This document shows positions 61,801 to 64,000 of a DNA stretch of 64,000 nt, piece after piece. The first letter of the stretch is position 1; the number at the start of each line of letters is the position of its first letter. The notes under the pieces were generated by a model. The model saw only the letters and a program-made list of their open reading frames with translations, was not told where the DNA came from and did not search any database. Location: positions 4,203,036 through 4,267,035 of the forward strand of contig OX335643.1 in assembly GCA_946894095.1 (NCBI GenBank). The letters run 5' to 3'. The DNA comes from Incurvaria masculella (Eukaryota > Arthropoda > Insecta > Lepidoptera > Incurvariidae). The position numbers and the translations under genes were made by a program.

Positions 61801-63473
61801 GCAACCTAGCAACATAAGGAAAGTGTGGGCATGGTTCCTAGTTCCCATGAGCTGTTTTGAGTAGGTGTGGTATTAGACATGTATGTTCTCAGTTACATTA
61901 ATTAAACCATTTCATTCGATGTTGATAAGCATAGACAATTGATAGAAAAATAACTTGGGGCAGATAGCATTGCACATTCTGGCAAGTCTATGCTTTGCTG
62001 TAAAGGTGGCAAAACCCGGCGGGCCTAACTGATTCGCGGGCACGGTACAAAACCATGATGTTGCGCTCGGGGACCTTCTCTGTTTCAAAGAATAAGACAG
62101 GCTCCGTGATGAGGAAGATGCAACCTGTCCACAAAAAAGACAATGTGCATAGTGTATGATTTCGTAAGATTTACGAAAATTTTAATTTCAAAACGACTTA
62201 TAGCTAAAAGTAAACCACGCCCGCTGTAGTAAAATATCGAACAAAAACCAAATACATTATAAATCTTGATTAAATAAGCTATATCTGATGACTAATCTTT
62301 TTAAGATGTTCTTACTTTATCATTGCGTAATCCACCTCCAAAGTTGTTGTATAAAACGCGCGAAAAATGCGAACTTTCGGACCTCAGACATAGCTTATTG
62401 AATCAAGATTTATAATTTATTTAGTTTTTGTTATATTTTTGACTACAGCGGTCGTGGTTTACTTTTAGCCATAAGTCGTTTTGAAATTAAAATTTTCGTA
62501 AATCTTACCAAATCATACACTATGCACAATGTCATTTTTGTGGACATGTTGCATCTTCCTCATCACGGAGCCTGTCTTATTCTTTGAAACAGAGAAGGTC
62601 ACAGAGCGCAACAACACGGTTTTGTGCCATGCCCGCAAATGAGTTAGGCCCGCTGGGTTGGGCCACCTTAAGGGCGTGATAAGAGCGGATTGCATTCACT
62701 TTGATAAAAAATAAGTAAAATATCAATTAATTGTATTTAAAAATAACCTGGATGTAAATATAAAATGTCATACGTAGATTGATGGTCTAGCTATAATTTA
62801 AAGATAAAACTGTAAGTCGCTGGTACTTTGTGGTCTCAAATTAGACAAATATTCATAAATGTTCATAAAAACAGTATTAACACAGAATATGAGTGTCCGA
62901 TATTTACCTTTATAGTTTTCAAATATAGCTATAACATCAATGTTTCTTTCATCTTATTAAAATTTAAAAATAAGTAGTAGTGACTATATACGTCAAACAG
63001 CAGGTGACAAATGGCGAAGAAAAACAGGAGACCGCACAAATTGGCGAAGTGTGGGGGAGGCCTACGTCCAGCATTGGACAACAAAAGGCTGAAGAAGAAG
63101 AGTTATTTTTAAAAATAATAAAATGTGGTTTCACTTAGGCTCTTATAATGCAATCAGGTGTTATCACGCCCTTAACTCCTGTGGTAGTGTGGCTCATTAA
63201 TACAGTCTGCCAAGACCGTAGCATGTCCGGCAGAGTGACACTAGAGATGACGTGTCGACTTCGACTCACCGTGTTCTGTCCCGGCAGGCGCGTCACCTCG
63301 ACCATGCGCCGCTCGCCGTCCGGCTCGACGACCAGCTCGACGGCCGACATGAAGGTGTCGGGCTGCGGCGCCGGAGCGACGCCCTCCTCGCGCGCCTCGC
63401 GCCACCGCCGCTCCGCCATCTGCCGGAACATGTCCGGCATGTCGTACACGTACGTCGTGCCGGCCGACGTCGC
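37826..63473 (-). CDS. ACC: Acetyl-CoA carboxylase, C-terminal part (carboxyltransferase domain), 16 exons, 5' end outside window
   Basis: ACC makes malonyl-CoA for fatty-acid synthesis; this part transfers CO2 from carboxybiotin to acetyl-CoA in the cytosol. Sixteen exons join in frame into 771 residues ending LDLDQ-stop. Visible, numbered from the first residue in the window: [14 protein letters not shown] (6-19), VGMVAW (69-74), NSGARIG (131-137), [83 protein letters not shown] with the substrate-side Arg395, [14 protein letters not shown] (449-461), [13 protein letters not shown], then the [16 protein letters not shown] tail. The order and motifs are those of animal ACC. No frame break in 2316 nt. 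The biotin carboxylase, biotin-carrier and central domains must lie to the right of the window. Introns are large and full of transposons. Confidence 0.96.
38881..39118 (+). repeat. Common interspersed repeat, family E
   Basis: 'aaaatcacgttttttgtatg', 'acctatttgttgttgtagcg', 'atgagatacagccctgtgac', (GACG)n, 'ggttccgttggcaccctttg', ending GGTACGGAACCCTAAAAA. Further copies at 39588-39741 and 40018-40141. The same kind of sequence is very common in moth and butterfly genomes. Confidence 0.75.
39133..39273 (-). CDS. ACC: ACC window exon 15 (residues 704-750)
   Basis: Acceptor gttccgccag|TCG, donor ATG|GTTAGT, phase 0. [20 protein letters not shown] and [10 protein letters not shown]. The intron reaches a common repeat 14 bases after the donor. 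Confidence 0.9.
39588..39741 (+). repeat. Family E repeat, second copy
   Basis: Same right half as 38881-39118, including (GACG)n and the GGTACGGAACCC end. Confidence 0.75.
39786..40000 (-). mobile_element. Half of MITE family D
   Basis: Inverse of the left half of 33269-33818 (cgaactttcggaccttataa, aatatgggcgtgatcttctt, ...gcgggttgggccacctt). Confidence 0.75.
40018..40141 (+). repeat. Family E repeat, third copy, truncated
   Basis: Runs from 'ttacctatttgttgttatag' to (GACG)n and stops; it is followed by unrelated sequence. Confidence 0.65.
40192..40222. repeat. Foldback arm next to ACC exon 14 donor
   Basis: tagacttcgtgaattgcaag matches the right arm of 671-782; 24 bases inside the intron. 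Confidence 0.5.
40246..40431 (-). CDS. ACC: ACC window exon 14 (residues 642-703)
   Basis: Acceptor cgggccgcag|GAC, donor [29 protein letters not shown], an Ala/Arg-rich insert, [12 protein letters not shown]. The frame on the opposite strand is a GC shadow. Confidence 0.91.
40464..40749. mobile_element. MITE family F copy
   Basis: Homologous to 29971-30316; right end cgtaaacgccaatttaggtg is preserved. Holds a (CAGT)n run at 40623-40646. The left end is about 33 bases from the exon 14 acceptor. Confidence 0.7.
41185..41250 (-). CDS. ACC: ACC window exon 13 (residues 620-641)
   Basis: 66-nt microexon-like exon: acceptor tgttttacag|ATT, donor [28 protein letters not shown], highly conserved in animal ACC. 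Confidence 0.92.
41341..41435 (-). CDS. ACC: ACC window exon 12 (residues 588-619)
   Basis: Acceptor cttttacag|CT, donor [29 protein letters not shown] and the conserved LSPIYHE. Confidence 0.9.
42700..43340 (+). pseudogene. Dead mariner transposase, different type from 7166-8186
   Basis: Translated fragments in shifting frames: [18 protein letters not shown], then [19 protein letters not shown], and a decayed [10 protein letters not shown]...VS block where the family has its catalytic HDNA motif (lost). Several stops and frameshifts. Plus strand, in the ACC intron between window exons 11 and 12. Confidence 0.7.
43639..43731 (-). CDS. ACC: ACC window exon 11 (residues 557-588)
   Basis: Acceptor cttttccag|AA, donor [24 protein letters not shown]..., a less conserved helical stretch that fits the frame on both sides. 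Confidence 0.88.
43872..43987 (-). CDS. ACC: ACC window exon 10 (residues 518-557)
   Basis: Acceptor ttgcgcatag|G, donor [37 protein letters not shown]. Confidence 0.92.
44278..44649 (-). mobile_element. SINE with 5S rRNA-like head, second copy
   Basis: Tail T9 near 44278-44286, common body, then 44561-44607, whose reverse complement reads GCTGGGTGAAGCAATTCTGA, GCGCGGTTTGG and GATGGGTGATC, a more worn 5S-like head. Ends TGGCCCAGTGGCGCG. Lies 52 bases from the exon 9 donor. Confidence 0.7.
44702..44879 (-). CDS. ACC: ACC window exon 9 (residues 459-518)
   Basis: Acceptor gatccacag|AC, donor [38 protein letters not shown] and EMYADPEAR. Confidence 0.94.
44887..45145. repeat. Minisatellite (gtgacat...gttgtcaaaat)
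   Basis: About eight degenerate copies of a unit of roughly 26-29 bp, 'gtgacatctgacagttgtcaaaat'. Starts within 10 bases of the exon 9 acceptor and fills the start of that intron side. Confidence 0.85.
46089..46203 (-). CDS. ACC: ACC window exon 8 (residues 421-459)
   Basis: Acceptor tttacacag|GTG, donor [24 protein letters not shown] and [10 protein letters not shown]. Confidence 0.94.
46470..46535. repeat. Short direct repeat with palindrome
   Basis: 'ccattctgccgatatcggc' occurs twice; CCGATATCGG is a perfect palindrome. Confidence 0.6.
47573..47714. mobile_element. MITE family H, short copy
   Basis: gatcgaccgtgaagcaaggacacatta-type left end (taatcgaccgtgaagcaagg) and inverted taatgtgtccttgcttcacg; about 140 bp. 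Confidence 0.7.
47758..47998 (-). mobile_element. SINE, headless
   Basis: Common body from 'gacatgggtgccaaatacc' to 'catgggttccgaaccatgg'; the 5' head is missing. Confidence 0.7.
48050..48968 (+). pseudogene. Decayed coding remnant, possibly piggyBac-like transposase
   Basis: Three acidic/Gly-rich coding-looking pieces (about 48050-48121, 48375-48422, 48579-48685 with [20 protein letters not shown]) followed by an Ala/Pro/Glu-rich open frame to about 48968. That frame ends [19 protein letters not shown], which faintly resembles the 'LIPGS..yFDNFFTS' region of piggyBac transposases. Each piece ends GAG-GT like a splice donor, but the phases do not all agree. Function uncertain; the antisense frame at 48681-49010 is Ala/Thr-rich and unconvincing. 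Confidence 0.25.
50093..50125 (-). repeat. Partial copy of the ACC exon 7/intron edge
   Basis: 'acaaatatcacaagcacctg' plus 'gccagcaggctg' matches 50248-50283 ('acaaatatcgcacgcacctg', 'gccggcctgctg') with few changes. An old local duplication about 150 bp from the exon. Confidence 0.55.
50266..50393 (-). CDS. ACC: ACC window exon 7 (residues 378-420)
   Basis: Acceptor cttcgtgcag|GG, donor CAG|GTGCGT, phase 0 out. [39 protein letters not shown] partial copy of its 3' edge lies at 50093-50125. Confidence 0.94.
50838..51577 (+). pseudogene. LINE ORF1, zinc-finger/coiled-coil protein, frameshifted
   Basis: PHD-like Cys pattern ([22 protein letters not shown]), then a coiled coil ([19 protein letters not shown]), then [10 protein letters not shown]...RLGKP...RPIKLIMAG, which resembles the ORF1 nucleic-acid-binding region of CR1/jockey LINEs. 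Two homopolymer indels break it: an A8 near 50862 and an A6 near 51172. Confidence 0.75.
51600..54408 (+). pseudogene. LINE ORF2, AP-endonuclease and reverse transcriptase, frameshifted
   Basis: 51673-52296: endonuclease motifs [39 protein letters not shown]. 52754-53842: reverse transcriptase with [76 protein letters not shown] and catalytic FCADDSKYF. 53917-54408: C-terminal [17 protein letters not shown] domain. Frames are broken near 52290-52500, near 52740 and at 53838 (missing T). Confidence 0.88.
54523..54558 (+). repeat. (AAAT)n microsatellite, LINE tail
   Basis: About eight aaat units closing the LINE 3' end. Confidence 0.85.
54627..54700 (-). mobile_element. SINE fragment near ACC exon 6 donor
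   Basis: 'ttggacatggctactacca', 'tgatattagccaaacaca', 'tcgaaggaatcagg'. Truncated about 40 bases from the donor. Confidence 0.6.
54740..54926 (-). CDS. ACC: ACC window exon 6 (residues 316-378)
   Basis: Acceptor gcccgcag|GAC, donor G|GTGAGT, phase 1 out. [17 protein letters not shown] and [20 protein letters not shown]. Very GC-rich. Confidence 0.94.
55010..55905. repeat. Tandem array of a ~130-bp unit ending at the ACC exon 5 donor
   Basis: 'ttttgagtcg...tctcaccctag..ccttaagat.ggga.a.taagtctcttagagaaacgagacctttaaatg' repeats with anchors at about 55053, 55182, 55684, 55782 and 55886. The last unit (55886-55905, ttttgagtcgtgtcttcacc) is identical to 55782-55801 and ends on the splice junction. 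Unit 2 is interrupted by a foldback MITE. Confidence 0.8.
55215..55580. mobile_element. Foldback MITE (GGCCCGTAAGC ends)
   Basis: aacggcccgtaagct...ccatacaaacgtagttta at the left and inverted taaagtacgtttgtatggga...gcttacgggccgac at the right; the interior is also largely palindromic (ggtaacaaatatctgtgtct / agacacagatatttgtaacc). Inserted inside the tandem array. Confidence 0.8.
55905..56118 (-). CDS. ACC: ACC window exon 5 (residues 244-315)
   Basis: Acceptor cattcaccag|A completes AGA; donor AAG|GTGAAG, phase 0. [40 protein letters not shown] and MHNNGVTH. The donor region is repeated in tandem in the intron. Confidence 0.94.
56362..56735 (-). mobile_element. SINE with tRNA-like head
   Basis: Tail 'tatttttttgcaactggact' then the full body to a tRNA-like head at 56640-56735 (worn box B 'gggatcaactcccc' and a box A-like end). 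ACC intron between window exons 4 and 5. Confidence 0.65.
56985..57802 (+). mobile_element. 5'-truncated CR1-type LINE (second family), tail flush with ACC exon 4
   Basis: Codes [53 protein letters not shown] and [20 protein letters not shown], i.e. the end of a CR1/jockey-type ORF2 with one frame break near 57333. It ends in (AAT)n at 57770-57802, whose last bases form the donor of ACC window exon 4. Confidence 0.85.
57803..57941 (-). CDS. ACC: ACC window exon 4 (residues 198-244)
   Basis: Acceptor gttggtggcag|GC, phase 1 in and phase 2 out. [20 protein letters not shown] and [12 protein letters not shown]. The donor is GTTATTATT, poor beyond GT, and consists of the tail of an adjacent LINE. 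Confidence 0.93.
58000..58570. repeat. Minisatellite (taactctttggctgccacatattaag)
   Basis: About 14 degenerate copies of a unit of roughly 35-40 bp, 'gtaactctttggctgccaca' plus 'tattaagag', in the ACC intron between window exons 3 and 4. A last diverged copy lies near 59440-59490, beyond the Harbinger-like insertion, so the array was split by it. Confidence 0.8.
58577..59435. mobile_element. Harbinger-like MITE with near-perfect 36-bp inverted ends
   Basis: TAG duplicated at 58577-58579 and 59433-59435. Inverted ends AGGCGGGTACTCATTAGCGA... / its inverse (AGGTGGGTACTC...) differ at one base over about 36. Inside: a duplicated 60-bp subterminal motif (gcgagcggaacatcgtcggc at about 58671 and 58790) and a 30-codon frame [19 protein letters not shown]. 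The class is inferred from the 3-bp target duplication. Confidence 0.8.
59655..59871 (-). CDS. ACC: ACC window exon 3 (residues 126-197)
   Basis: Acceptor cgttcatag|ATA, donor G|GTGAGA, ends phase 1. Carries [12 protein letters not shown] and [15 protein letters not shown]. Confidence 0.94.
60110..60235 (-). repeat. Family B interspersed repeat, inverted
   Basis: Inverse of 34540-34650 (gaactcgagaaaataagtag, cggcgctgccgcca, cccccatacaaacgagtttc). Confidence 0.55.
60720..60890 (-). CDS. ACC: ACC window exon 2 (residues 69-125)
   Basis: Acceptor gatcatag|GTG, donor AGG|GTGAGC, phase 0. [13 protein letters not shown]..., [25 protein letters not shown]. Confidence 0.93.
61344..61746 (-). mobile_element. 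SINE with tRNA-like head, full length
   Basis: T9 tail, complete body, and a head that in reverse complement reads TAGCCCAGTGGCGCGGGGAC (box A) and GGTTCAATTCC (box B). The best preserved tRNA-headed copy. A plus-oriented fragment of the same family follows at about 61790-61890. Confidence 0.85.
62001..62671. mobile_element. MITE family D turned into a large palindrome
   Basis: Right half (62388-62660) matches the right half of 33269-33818. The left half (62014-62330) is the same sequence inverted, so the element folds back on itself with arms of about 280 bp. It shares its terminal TTAA (62668-62671) with the next MITE. Confidence 0.85.
62668..63175. mobile_element. TTAA MITE, family C, with a nested insertion
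   Basis: TTAA plus GGGCGTGATAA at the left, TTATCACGCCC plus TTAA at the right; about 115 bp longer than its relatives because of 62987-63104. Confidence 0.8.
62987..63104 (+). mobile_element. LINE 3'-end fragment nested in MITE
   Basis: 'tgggggaggcctacgtccag' plus 'cattggac' and a trailing ctgaagaagaaga. This resembles the 'GAGGCCTATGTCCAGCAGTGGAC...ctgatgatgatg' 3' end seen all over lepidopteran genomes. Class recalled, not verified. Confidence 0.55.
63270..63473 (-). CDS. ACC: ACC window exon 1 (residues 1-68)
   Basis: Acceptor cccgcag|GCG, donor ACG|GTGAGT, phase 0 both ends. [18 protein letters not shown] through VTRLPGQNT, the entry into the carboxyltransferase N-subdomain. Confidence 0.92.
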
Positions 63474-64000
63474 CTGCGGGGGAAAATGAATCGAAATTAC
63501 CCTGACTGCGACGACAGTATTGTGATGGTATTTGTAACGCGGGCACCCATCATTATATCCATTTATCCAAAGACACCGTTGCTAATAATTCCACTGCCTG
63601 CAATTGGCAACATGTTTTATGGCGGGCATAGTATTTGCAAAATAAACAGATTTTTGTCATGAAATGTTGCATACCGCAAACATTTTTGCCTTTCGTGAAT
63701 TTATATTAGTATAGTATTGTTTACCTGTGTTTTTCCCGTATGGCAAATACTTACTGTTATAATGTTGCAAGGAATTAAAATCATTCATTTACACAAACAG
63801 GTACTAATGACTCGTACGTCATAAGCAGTGGCAAACGCTTTTGTAAACTTAGACTAAGTTGACGTTGAAAAAATTTTCAGAAAAATGTCTTGCCAGTTCT
63901 TCTTTGCTGTGATAGTAGAGTTGGCTAATGATAAAATATGACAAATCCTTAGTCGCGCCTTCCTCGATGTAATTTTCAGGGATAAAACTTAAAGAGGACA

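Overview
The window looks like nuclear DNA from a moth or butterfly. The reasons are GC-rich, intron-interrupted insect genes sitting in AT-rich, repeat-saturated DNA, a typical lepidopteran-style intracellular carboxylesterase, tRNA- and 5S-type SINEs, many small TTAA-flanked MITEs, CR1-type LINE fragments, a mariner element and the interspersed repeat ending in '...GGTACGGAACCCTAAAAA' with (GACG)n. No tRNA or rRNA gene, CRISPR array or bacterial-type operon was seen. Species assignment is inference.

Three host genes can be reconstructed exon by exon, with all splice phases agreeing. (1) 305-5457, minus: a complete 534-aa carboxylesterase in three coding exons. (2) 24510-31115, plus: a 734-aa spindle/microtubule-associated protein of the CKAP2 type in five coding exons, with a C-terminal CKAP2-like helical block and a TPVRRS motif. 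(3) 37826-63473, minus: the last 16 coding exons (771 aa) of acetyl-CoA carboxylase, covering essentially the whole carboxyltransferase domain to the stop codon; the biotin carboxylase and biotin-carrier parts lie beyond the right edge. Genes 2 and 3 are convergent. One further orphan exon (9559-9878, minus) looks coding but is unrecognised.

The rest is transposon landscape. 7088-8370 is a near-intact mariner with one frameshift, and 42700-43340 is a dead mariner of another type. 50830-54558 is a CR1-group LINE, antisense inside an ACC intron; 28341-28562 and 56985-57802 are 5'-truncated CR1-type pieces. SINE copies are scattered throughout, and two kinds of 5' head (tRNA-like and 5S rRNA-like) are joined to one shared body. 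TTAA-flanked MITEs, foldback elements, a Harbinger-like MITE, an exact 100-bp tandem array and two minisatellites complete the picture.

The most unusual theme is how repeats meet the exons. The SINE tail at carboxylesterase exon 1, the LINE tail at one ACC exon and a tandem array at another ACC exon run to, or into, the 5' splice site, and one of these donors is a GC donor. The last exon of the CKAP2-like gene also has degenerate partial copies downstream of the gene.
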